A stretch of DNA of 52,025 nt from Bacillota bacterium (GTDB lineage: Bacteria > Bacillota > Clostridia > Acetivibrionales > Acetivibrionaceae), in assembly GCA_023398495.1 (NCBI GenBank), contig JAEWSG010000034.1:1-52025 (forward strand), written 5' to 3'. A model generated the notes under the pieces. That model was not told the origin of the DNA. It did not search any database and worked only from the letters and a program-made list of their open reading frames with translations. Made by a program: the position numbers and the translations under genes. Positions 27,401 to 35,309 of the stretch are shown one piece after another (within the stretch, counting starts at the first letter, position 1; each line of letters begins with the position of its first letter).

Positions 27401-29276
27401 CTATATAGTAACGGCAAACACTCTCAAGTATTGTTGCATCTTCTGAATGCCCCTGAATGTATTCCTTAAGCTTGAACATAGTTAATTCGCTCATATTTTT
27501 ATGATCACGGATACTGATTTCACCAGTATCAAGTACTCTTTTCCTATCATTTACAATTGTATGATATCCAACATAAACACCGCTTAATCCAGAAGGTCGA
27601 CCATCGTTAGCCGCCAGTATCTTCATTTTTTGACACAATTCATCTTCGTTACATGCAATAATTACTGCCCTATGTCCATAATGACCTCTACCAATATTAG
27701 ATGTGTAGCATAAATCTGCCAATTCCCATGACGTTTCATCCAAAAACTGGTCATATCGTCTTAAATACTCATTCATAGCCTCTGCACTTTTTGCACTTAC
27801 TGTAAGGCAGTAACGTGGCTGTCTAGCTGGATATGCCTCCATTTTCGGTGCTTCTTCAACAACCACATGACAATTTGTTCGGCTAAAGCCAAAAGAGCTT
27901 ATAGCAGCACGACGTGGAATATTTCCAACATCCCAAGGCTTTACCATGTCATTTACATACAATGGACTGTCTGTAAAATTAATGTATGGGTTTGGAACCT
28001 GAAAATTGATCGTGGGTGCCAGTTCTTTGTGTTCGATGGACTTAATTACTTTAACCAATGCAGCTGCACCAGAAGCCGCCACCATATGACCCGTATTGGT
28101 CTTGAGCGATCCAATTGCACAAAATTGCCTTTTGTTTGTATACCTGCGAAAAGCGTTGGTTAATCCCTTAATTTCAATTGGATCCCCCAATACAGTTCCT
28201 GTTCCATGTGCCTCAATATTTGTAATAGTCTCAGGTGGAATACCTGATTTACTCCATGCTTCAACTATAACATCTTCTTGTGTTTTTGCACTTGGTGCTG
28301 TCAAACTGTTGGTTGTGCCATCATTATTGATTGAGCTTGCCTTAATGATTGCACGGATATTATCCCCGTCCTCAATCGCACGTTGTAACGGTTTGAGCAG
28401 AAACAATGCTACTCCTTCACCCCATACAGTTCCGTTAGCTTTTTCGTCAAATGTCCTAATTATTCCATCATCAGACTCTACATTGCTCATGTTTGCCCCT
28501 TCTAAATAACGAGGTTTTATTTCGCCCGTTGTAGTTAGGTTGAGACCTCCTGCAATAGCAAAATCACACTCACCAGCAAGTAAAGCTTGTACTGCCATAT
28601 GCACACTAACCATTCCTGCAGAACATGCTGTATCTATTACCATACATGGACCTTTGAAATCAAAAGTATATGAAATTCGGCTTACAATCATACTCTCCCA
28701 AGACCCTGTCAACTGCATAGCATCCTTATCTGAACTGAGGCGATAGAAAGAATAATTGGTACCATCCCTGCCTATATATACTGCCGTCCGGCTACCTACC
28801 AGTGCATCCCCGCCGTAACCTGCATCCTCCATAGCCTCCCATGCAACCTCTAGTGCCAAACGTTGGTTTGGATCCATATAAGTTGCCTCAGAAGGAGGAA
28901 TTCCAAAAAAAGCTGCATCAAATTTGTCTATTTCATCCAAATATCCAGCTTTGACATTTATCTGGTGTATTTCTGCAGGCGGTATTGCATTCCCTAGCAT
29001 AAATTCCGTATAGTATGGATTTCGCAGAACATGTTCAATATCCTTCAGTCTATCTCTTGGAAATTCCCGAATACAATTTGTACCACTTCTTAATAATTTC
29101 CAGAAAGTCTCAGTATCATTGGCACCGGGAAAACGTCCTGACATTCCGATAACCGCTATATCCCTCTGAAGCGATATTGAAGAATCGACCAACTCAGTAA
29201 GTAAAACCTTAGCCTCCTCCTTGGTCAATTGCTGTTTTGCCACTTGGGATAAAATATACTTTTGTATCTGTTCCAT
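24471..29276 (-). CDS. Trans-AT PKS module C: KS-DH-KR-ACP
   Basis: A 1601-residue single PKS module without an acyltransferase. The N-terminal docking helices (about 1-33) are followed by KS (about 36-470), with Cys in DTACSAG (~216), HGTGT (~357) and the TGH His (~395). DH (about 678-945): His in DHRISNRAVLPG (~704; the motif Gly is replaced by Asn) and Asp in LDNAVN (~868). KR (about 1190-1430): TGGLGGLG, Ser in FSSIT (~1342), Tyr in GDYSAAN (~1352), all intact; the Asp in AGDGF hints at a B-type alcohol. ACP: MGGNSL (~1509). No ER, so an alkene is expected. The start shares one base with the previous stop, and the stop overlaps module D by 11 bp. The extender unit must come from the free-standing AT. 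Confidence 0.92.
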   Translation of the reverse strand: MEQIQKYILSQVAKQQLTKEEAKVLLTELVDSSISLQRDIAVIGMSGRFPGANDTETFWKLLRSGTNCIREFPRDRLKDIEHVLRNPYYTEFMLGNAIPPAEIHQINVKAGYLDEIDKFDAAFFGIPPSEATYMDPNQRLALEVAWEAMEDAGYGGDALVGSRTAVYIGRDGTNYSFYRLSSDKDAMQLTGSWESMIVSRISYTFDFKGPCMVIDTACSAGMVSVHMAVQALLAGECDFAIAGGLNLTTTGEIKPRYLEGANMSNVESDDGIIRTFDEKANGTVWGEGVALFLLKPLQRAIEDGDNIRAIIKASSINNDGTTNSLTAPSAKTQEDVIVEAWSKSGIPPETITNIEAHGTGTVLGDPIEIKGLTNAFRRYTNKRQFCAIGSLKTNTGHMVAASGAAALVKVIKSIEHKELAPTINFQVPNPYINFTDSPLYVNDMVKPWDVGNIPRRAAISSFGFSRTNCHVVVEEAPKMEAYPARQPRYCLTVSAKSAEAMNEYLRRYDQFLDETSWELADLCYTSNIGRGHYGHRAVIIACNEDELCQKMKILAANDGRPSGLSGVYVGYHTIVNDRKRVLDTGEISIRDHKNMSELTMFKLKEYIQGHSEDATILESVCRYYIEGADIDWQLLYRDELRRRIPIPVYPLQRIRFWANPKITKIRTQRLDALHPLVEQEISTDADTICYETTFCIDRHWVLSDHRISNRAVLPGTTYLEMARFAAARAFGQETLEFSDVFFLVPLVVEEDSEVAVRLTLTPIDSGFSFNVASCNEAGNWVSHVEGRILSLDNRERQANTDIMSLKSRADEVQDPFIGESDTGVFQFGPHWDTVRAVWKIGSEIVARLQLAENLQSELNIFHLHPSILDNAVNLTSQSTGDTFLPFMYKSFKLYAPLTKELYSHIRIHPGKAGKGEIMTYDVDLMDSEGRILAQISQYSVKRVHDINLIGTDKVPGTSLHMGWILRNEAGQSLPENIGTWALIATRGKRCQELQSALENAGLKVHTYYLDTQNNVEFNDTYAPDQTGLDDLLNAIELQRAIGIIFSCDYTAENGEIESTFTSDKAFRNRRSLGVDALFKLCKCILNRKTKWSAGLKVLVRDAYVVDQSELKIFPLSAASAALGRVVGQEYKHLNLDILDVSSTVPAFEVVKELLGFKGVGLRTLRSLGVFVEEIRPYRVTMVDELALEEDGVYLITGGLGGLGLALAKHLADKGRAKVVLLGRRSIASSDEWENLSKDDVSKTSGLYRSLVDLNSRLGSLEYKAINVADNMSVQKLGVDIKERYGKISGIFHAAGVAGDGFLMSKDENRFREVLDPKLNGSMNLMQLLAQSPTGFLALFSSITALTGGEGQGDYSAANAFMDALADAGQQDGIKVVSINWPSWKEVGMSVDFSVNDDANLFSHINVQDGLNWLEYLIMNPVRRLVPADLNTKLAASIIEDLPFSLSKELINTMPTVDNGAGGDKVIGTNVKIKGAVEITDTQLKLGNIFATVLGLGEIDIYASFQDMGGNSLMSTQLLKLIEESFPGIIDITDLFSYPSVYDLSEFIDSKIKDTHKKQTTTENQFVVEDEEIRQLLEDELSGTEFLELFLDKPKKEDNDDG
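24488..24493 (-). promoter_or_regulatory. RBS that sets the start of module D
   Basis: AGGAGG on the minus strand, 6 nt before the ATG at 24481 and inside the last codons of module C; it decides against the ATG at 24544. Confidence 0.75.
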
Positions 29277-32200
29277 TATTTATCCCTCCTTTTGTTTAGA
29301 GATATCCGAGCAGAGGATTCCTCCACCGTCATCTCACCCTTTGCTACAAGTTCTAAAATAGCATCCAGATCTTCCTTTATATCTGCTGTCTTCGAATTTT
29401 CTGATGCTTTTAAATTATCTCCTGTATTTAAATTTTGTGCGGTTTTCAAATTTTCTGCTGATTTTGACAGTCCTAGTTGCGACTTAAGATATTCTGCCTG
29501 CGTCATTACAGTAGTATAGGTAAACAAATCAGCTAGTTCAATTGCTCCCGGATATAGCTTTCCATATTCTCTGAGCATTTGTGAAGTAAGCAGTGAATTT
29601 CCACCCATACTACTGAACTCAACATCAGCTTCCAGTTGGTCCACTCCCAGAGTGGTCGCCCATATCCCTGCTACAGCAAGTTCTATCTCATCTGGTTGGT
29701 CTACACCCAATAATGTAACTTGTTTCACATTATGTAAAATATTCCCATCGCCAGTCTCAGTATTTTGTTTTACATTATCAGTATCTTTATCTTTGCGTGC
29801 TCTTCCAGGCATCAGGACTGGGGGTAGTTCTTTGCATTTCCATAAAATCCTTTCAAAAAGTTCTAAAGCCTCATCTGTATTCAATGGTTCAAACAATTCA
29901 CTCTCATCAACAGCTTTCATCCGTCGAGCTATTCCAGTCTCACGCCATGCCGGCCATTGAATACTAATAGCAGGCAATCCCATCTGTCTCCTATACTCTG
30001 CCAAGGAATCCAGGAACATGTTGGCAGCAGTATAATCCGACTGACCTGGATTTAGCAATAATGATGAAATGCTTGAAAATTCAATAAAAATCTCAGGTCT
30101 GTCCTCTAAAGTTGCATGATGAAGATTCCAAGCCCCAGCAGCCTTTGGAGTATATACCTCCAAAAAGTTTTTATCGGTTTTCTGAAGCATGAAACCATCC
30201 CCTGCTCGTCCTGCCATATGTATAACTCCTTTTATCCGTCCATAAAGAGTTCTAAGTTCGCAAATCAGCTTTTCAACAGCCCTGTATTCTTCAATCATAA
30301 CTGATCTAACTTCCAAAACTTCCAGCTTCTGTTCCAAATTCAGCCATTGTCTAAGTCTCCGACACAGTTCTCTGTCCTTAGAGGTCTCTAATAAATTTTC
30401 CCATGAATCCCTCGATGGAACAGAGCGAAAACCCAATAATGCCAGCCGACGTACGCCGGTTCTTGCTAAAAGTCCGGCCACCTCTATACCAAGGTCACCA
30501 GTTCCACCTGTTAGAACAAACAAGCCTTCGTCATCTATCACTTCGTGTGTTACTTGTTCTGGCAAAACATATGGCTCAATATAAGATTCATAAACCTGTC
30601 CATTGCGGTATGCCAAAAAAGCCGACCTGTTGTAATCTGCAAATTCATTTATCAATATATAAGAAGGTGTATTACCATCATGATCTATACAACGCAAATT
30701 CAACGTTTCAAACTCAAGGGCTCCTACACGCCAAAGACCACCTAAAGCTGCCTGACCCGGATGCAACTGTGCATCATTTTCTGCTACAGAAAAAGTGTTG
30801 CGTGTAAGTGCAACTACTCCAGATTGGGACTTAAGCTTGATAGTTGAAAATGCCTTTATGAAATTAAAGCCTTGGTAAACTGCCTCATTTACTTCATCCT
30901 CGCTTAACTCTGGGTGTTCATGTGAAAGTTGGGGTGGATCCCATGCAAAAACAGCAAGTGCTATTGTTTCACCATCAAGCGTTTCCAATGCACTCTCCCA
31001 GCCAACTGAATCAGGTGCAATCTCAACAACAGTGTGCCCTTTGTCTTTTAGAGCCTGTGAAAGAATTTTATATGTTGTCGGGCATTTTCCAGCTAATAAC
31101 ACCTTACCAGACGGCAGCTGTTTTTGTGTTGGTAACTGATGCATACGGAAGGTCTGTCTGTACCCGTAGTCTCTATCGTCCTTTTTCGCTGAAAACACAC
31201 CAGCTGCCGACTTTATACAATAATTCCATACTTCTACAACCGGTTTCCCATCTAAGTCGTATAGTTTGATATCAAAACGCTGTACAGAAGATTTTTTAGT
31301 ATTGACTTTCTTTCTCAGATGTGCGAAGAAATGTCTAGGAAGATTCCCATGCACAACTAATTCACCATAGGATAAAGGTAGGTAAAGTTCATCTCCGCCC
31401 ACCATATTATTAGCCGCATTAACAGCTGTGTCCATTAGTGCCGGATGCAAATGATAAATATCCTGCTCAGCACGGTATTCCTCTGGTAAGGCAATCTCAA
31501 TCAAAAATTCCTCAGCATTTTGGTCTATTCTTCCGCTGACAAACGAATCATTCCATCGCTTACCCAACTCCAGACCTCTTGATAAATCATCACTCGAATT
31601 CATGGTTACTGTTCTGGTTAAACGCTCTCCTATTGCTACTAAATTCACATTAGTTACCTTTTTAAGCAATATTCCAGCCTGGTTTCGCAATAATCCTTCA
31701 GCGTGCTGTTTCCATAGGTTATCGGATGACACACTTGCAAAACGCATATGTTTTCCGGCTGCCTCATTCTCTACAAGAAGGTGTAGTTCCTTTGATGAAC
31801 CATCACTTACAGTGAAGGGTTGCTCAAATATAATATCCTTGAAAACCAAGGGAAAACTGGACCCATTGAGCTTCCATGCACAATCCACCATCATCTCTAC
31901 AAGAGCAGTTCCCGGTAAAAGGCTTGTACCATAGATTCTATGCTCATCCAATTCCCAGTTCACACTGGGGCAGAGAGTACTTTTGAACAAGGTATGTCCG
32001 ATAGTTCTTACAGCCGCAGCATCTAGTAAAGGATGCAATCGGCCAGCTTCTGCACCGGTTTTCTTAATAGACGGTTCAGGCCAACAGCGTGTACGTTGAA
32101 AAGGATAGGTTGGCAGTGGGATACGCCTTGCTTCACGACACAGTGCCAGTTTATTCCACGGAAGCTCAGCTCCTTGGATATAAAGATCAGCCCAACTGGT

Positions 32201-34045
32201 CAAAACTTCAATCGTAGGCTTTTCGTTGATTGTTTCCACCATAACCAATGCCTCGGCATTCATACGCTCACGCTCTACTTCAGTTATATCCTTGGAACTT
32301 TTCCTGCTTTTTTCACTTACTATTAGACGATGCTCTCCATAGCGCTGTGATGGATCCGGCAAAGCTTCAGGTCCCATATCCGCAAAACGCCCCAGTGCGG
32401 TACACAACTGATTGCGGGTTTCGAAAACAATTGCCAAACGGAAATTATGATGTAAGCGCCCTACGGAAGCCGTCATAACAGCGTCAGAAAGATCTACGCC
32501 ACTTTCTGACAAACATTTGCTGTATCCCGCAGCTAAAAGTCTCAAAGCGGTTATATTCTTAGCACTTAAAGGCATAATCATCGGTCCGAGTTCTTTTGAC
32601 GGTGCGCGTTCTACTTGCACTGGTGCTGATTCCAGAATCATATGACAATTAGTTCCGCTAAGACCGAAACTATTGATACCTGAACGTATCACCCCATCAG
32701 ATTGGTCCGGCCATGAAGCATTTTGGTTGTTTACATATACCGGAGATTGCACAAATGGAATATTTCTGTTAGGAATATTAAAGTTCAGACTGGCAGGTAT
32801 CACTTTGTGCTGCATTGCCAATACAACCTTGGCAACACCTCCTAAACCTGAAGCATTATCTAAGTGTCCTATGTTGGTCTTCAAAGATCCTATAGCACAA
32901 AATTGTTTCCTATTTGTAAAGCGCATAAAAGCACGCTGTATGCCACTAATCTCTATAGGGTCTCCAAGACGTGTAGCAGTCCCATGAGCCTCAATATAAC
33001 TAATATTTTCAGCAGATACACCTGCATCATTCAAAGCTCTGACAATTAGCTCTTCCTGTGCTTCAGAATTGGGTGCTGTGATGCCGTTGGAGGCTCCATC
33101 CTGATTGATTGCACTTCCGAGAATTACAGCCCGGATAGTATCTCTATCCCTTATCGCTGCTTCTAATGGCTTAAGTACAAAAGCAAAAGAACCTTCTGCA
33201 CCGGATGTACCAGCACATTTATCATCAAAAGTACGGGTATGTCCATCTGGTGCAAATGTATCTTGAATATCCTTAATGCCCACTCCACTTTCCTTGTCCT
33301 CAGCTAGAGGTACAATATCACACTTAACTGCTCCGGCAATAGCCATAGAACAATCTCCCGCACGAATAGCCCGACAAGCCATGTGCATTGCTACCAAGCC
33401 TGATGAACAGGCTGTGTCAACCAACATAGCAGGACCTCTTAAATCCAAATAGTATGCTAACCGACTGGCAATAATTGATTTTATATTTCCCGCCACCGCA
33501 ATTTCCGAAGCATCTCTATCGAGATAATTCAAAACATGTCTGTAGGATTCCCCGAAATCCGATGTGAAACCCACGAAAACACCTGCATCCGTCCTATGTA
33601 TATTCTTTCCTCCGTACCCCGAGTCTTCCAGAGCCTTCCATGCTGTCTCCAGAAACATCCTTTGGTTAGGGTCCATACACTTGGCTTCTTGTTTGGATAT
33701 ACCAAAAAAATCATGGTCAAAACCAGTTATATCAGTCAGGAAAGTTCCTTTAACGTACAAGCTTTCAGGCAGAGGAAGCCGAACACCTACGGTAGCCAAA
33801 TAAGCGTCGAGATCTCGTCGCCTTTGTTCAGACAGAGCTCTTATTCCTTCCCGGTTGCTAATCAAAAGCTTCCAAAATGACTCTAGGTCTTCAGCAGCAC
33901 CAACCCTACCATCCATACCGATTATTGCTATAGCCCGTGGTATACGGTGGGGTTTCTGATTAGTAATCAATTTCTCTTCGGCGCACATAGTATCAGTTAA
34001 ATCATTTAGGTTTATATCATCTAATTTAAAAATCGGAGTTGACAT
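29276..34045 (-). CDS. Trans-AT PKS module B: KS-DH-KR-ACP
   Basis: A 1589-residue AT-less PKS module, the first to extend the amino acid loaded by protein A. KS (about 38-470): the usual GMSGRFPGA entry reads GMDGRVGAA; Cys in DTACSSG (~210), HGTAT (~353) and NIGH (~392) are present. DH (about 665-945): intact HRIYGTSLLP (~702) and Asp in MDTAVN (~872). KR (about 1175-1420): TGGTGDLG, Ser in FSSISS (~1325) and Tyr in SDYTAAN (~1338). ACP: MGGNSL (~1480). The C-terminal tail carries a four-fold six-residue repeat and a helix that should dock onto the N terminus of module C. The start overlaps the end of the acyltransferase gene by 20 bp. Expected output: an alpha,beta-unsaturated thioester, with extender supplied in trans. 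Confidence 0.92.
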   Translation of the reverse strand: MSTPIFKLDDINLNDLTDTMCAEEKLITNQKPHRIPRAIAIIGMDGRVGAAEDLESFWKLLISNREGIRALSEQRRRDLDAYLATVGVRLPLPESLYVKGTFLTDITGFDHDFFGISKQEAKCMDPNQRMFLETAWKALEDSGYGGKNIHRTDAGVFVGFTSDFGESYRHVLNYLDRDASEIAVAGNIKSIIASRLAYYLDLRGPAMLVDTACSSGLVAMHMACRAIRAGDCSMAIAGAVKCDIVPLAEDKESGVGIKDIQDTFAPDGHTRTFDDKCAGTSGAEGSFAFVLKPLEAAIRDRDTIRAVILGSAINQDGASNGITAPNSEAQEELIVRALNDAGVSAENISYIEAHGTATRLGDPIEISGIQRAFMRFTNRKQFCAIGSLKTNIGHLDNASGLGGVAKVVLAMQHKVIPASLNFNIPNRNIPFVQSPVYVNNQNASWPDQSDGVIRSGINSFGLSGTNCHMILESAPVQVERAPSKELGPMIMPLSAKNITALRLLAAGYSKCLSESGVDLSDAVMTASVGRLHHNFRLAIVFETRNQLCTALGRFADMGPEALPDPSQRYGEHRLIVSEKSRKSSKDITEVERERMNAEALVMVETINEKPTIEVLTSWADLYIQGAELPWNKLALCREARRIPLPTYPFQRTRCWPEPSIKKTGAEAGRLHPLLDAAAVRTIGHTLFKSTLCPSVNWELDEHRIYGTSLLPGTALVEMMVDCAWKLNGSSFPLVFKDIIFEQPFTVSDGSSKELHLLVENEAAGKHMRFASVSSDNLWKQHAEGLLRNQAGILLKKVTNVNLVAIGERLTRTVTMNSSDDLSRGLELGKRWNDSFVSGRIDQNAEEFLIEIALPEEYRAEQDIYHLHPALMDTAVNAANNMVGGDELYLPLSYGELVVHGNLPRHFFAHLRKKVNTKKSSVQRFDIKLYDLDGKPVVEVWNYCIKSAAGVFSAKKDDRDYGYRQTFRMHQLPTQKQLPSGKVLLAGKCPTTYKILSQALKDKGHTVVEIAPDSVGWESALETLDGETIALAVFAWDPPQLSHEHPELSEDEVNEAVYQGFNFIKAFSTIKLKSQSGVVALTRNTFSVAENDAQLHPGQAALGGLWRVGALEFETLNLRCIDHDGNTPSYILINEFADYNRSAFLAYRNGQVYESYIEPYVLPEQVTHEVIDDEGLFVLTGGTGDLGIEVAGLLARTGVRRLALLGFRSVPSRDSWENLLETSKDRELCRRLRQWLNLEQKLEVLEVRSVMIEEYRAVEKLICELRTLYGRIKGVIHMAGRAGDGFMLQKTDKNFLEVYTPKAAGAWNLHHATLEDRPEIFIEFSSISSLLLNPGQSDYTAANMFLDSLAEYRRQMGLPAISIQWPAWRETGIARRMKAVDESELFEPLNTDEALELFERILWKCKELPPVLMPGRARKDKDTDNVKQNTETGDGNILHNVKQVTLLGVDQPDEIELAVAGIWATTLGVDQLEADVEFSSMGGNSLLTSQMLREYGKLYPGAIELADLFTYTTVMTQAEYLKSQLGLSKSAENLKTAQNLNTGDNLKASENSKTADIKEDLDAILELVAKGEMTVEESSARISLNKRRDK
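29384..29455 (-). repeat. Four 18-bp degenerate tandem repeats coding a linker
   Basis: Units 29384-29401, 29402-29419, 29420-29437 and 29438-29455 encode ENSKTA, DNLKAS, QNLNTG and ENLKTA. They make a flexible Asn/Lys-rich linker between the ACP and the C-terminal docking helix of module B. Repeat number could vary between strains. Confidence 0.7.
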
Positions 34046-35309
34046 CAGCTGCCTCCCCTTCCAAAACCATAAACTCCGAAAAAAGCCTGTCAGTGTCTGT
34101 CAACTTTAATATATTTGTAAAACGGCTAAGTTGTTCCTCTTTTGGAGTCCCCTTGGTCGTAAAAATCTGACGTAGTAAAACCAAAGCACGCTTCATCTGA
34201 TTTTCTGAAACATACCCTTCCTTTTCAGACATCTCATAAAGGCTTTGTATTTCCTTATAAGGTTCAACAACACCTTTCTGATAGGCGTCCTCATTCCAAT
34301 TGGTATTACGTGTGCATACTGCTGCTCCAAGACAAAGTCCCAATAAGTTTGGTATTTGCTTCTTTTTCTGAATAATTTCGTCCAGTTCCTTGCGAATATT
34401 TTCTCTGTCACCTTCTTCGTCATATGCATAGACCTTGACATCCGGCAGTGTTTGTAATGTAAGTTTTTTCAATATATCCTTTGGCCCCATTTCGAGCCAA
34501 AGTTCTGCTCCCTCTTCATATAAACGTTTAAGAACCGTTGTCCATCTAACTGGACCAGTTAACTGTGTCACTAAAGCCGATTTAATATCGTCATCCTTAG
34601 TATACAGGCGTCCTTCAAGCCCATTCATAACAGGAATTGCCATTTCACCAAGTTTAATAGATTCCAGAGCAGTAGCCATAGTATCAACAGCACCCGCCAT
34701 AAAACTACTATGAAAAGGACCACTTACATTTAAAGGAATCACCTTTGCCCCTATAGCACTCAGACGTTCGCTAGCAATTCTGAGGCCTTCGGTACTTCCA
34801 GATAACACTGTTTGGGTAGGAGCGTTATAATTTGCGATCTGGATTGCATGTCCTTCTTCCTGCAATTGTACTATTACCGGTTCAATCCTGTCTGCTTCAA
34901 TTTTTGTTACAGCAGACATACCTGCTTTGATCCCTGCGGAAGAAGCAGCCATAGCCTTTCCCCTGATGCTAGAAAGCTTCACCGCATCAGTAAATTTTAA
35001 TACACCTGCTGCCGTCAGGGCTGATAATTCGCCAAGACTATGTCCCGCTAAAAAATGTGGTTGCAGCCCCTCTTCTCGAGCAACTTCAAACATGCCGACA
35101 CTAAGCACTAAAATAGCAGGCTGTGTATGTTCGGTTTGTGTTAGTTTTTGTGCAGGTCCATTGAAGCACAAATCTCCCAAATCGTAACCCAATACCTCTG
35201 AAGCTTCTTGAAAACGTTGACGTACCGATTCATTACCTTCATATAATGATTTACCCATTCCAACATATTGGGATGCTTGTCCTGGAAACATTACAACTAC
35301 TTTACTCAT
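34026..35309 (-). CDS. Free-standing malonyl-type acyltransferase (FenF/ItuD-like)
   Basis: A 427-residue discrete acyltransferase that should load extender units onto the carrier domains of the AT-less modules B, C and D. The AT core (about 1-300) has FPGQASQ, nucleophile GHSLGE (~91) and GPFH where selectivity is read, as in FabD-like malonyl transferases. The C-terminal extension of about 120 residues, with VCTRNTNW and a following helical part, matches what I remember of FenF/ItuD and other trans-ATs. It overlaps both neighbours (8 bp with protein A, 20 bp with B), which ties its dose to the synthases. A hydroxymalonyl-ACP cassette lies upstream, so it may also take that unit; the sequence does not decide this. 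Confidence 0.9.
   Translation of the reverse strand: MSKVVVMFPGQASQYVGMGKSLYEGNESVRQRFQEASEVLGYDLGDLCFNGPAQKLTQTEHTQPAILVLSVGMFEVAREEGLQPHFLAGHSLGELSALTAAGVLKFTDAVKLSSIRGKAMAASSAGIKAGMSAVTKIEADRIEPVIVQLQEEGHAIQIANYNAPTQTVLSGSTEGLRIASERLSAIGAKVIPLNVSGPFHSSFMAGAVDTMATALESIKLGEMAIPVMNGLEGRLYTKDDDIKSALVTQLTGPVRWTTVLKRLYEEGAELWLEMGPKDILKKLTLQTLPDVKVYAYDEEGDRENIRKELDEIIQKKKQIPNLLGLCLGAAVCTRNTNWNEDAYQKGVVEPYKEIQSLYEMSEKEGYVSENQMKRALVLLRQIFTTKGTPKEEQLSRFTNILKLTDTDRLFSEFMVLEGEAADVNSDF

Noticed and set aside
24471..34045. Enoyl reductase in modules B or C
   Set aside because: No ER NADPH motif or extra length between DH and KR; the region fits the KR structural half.
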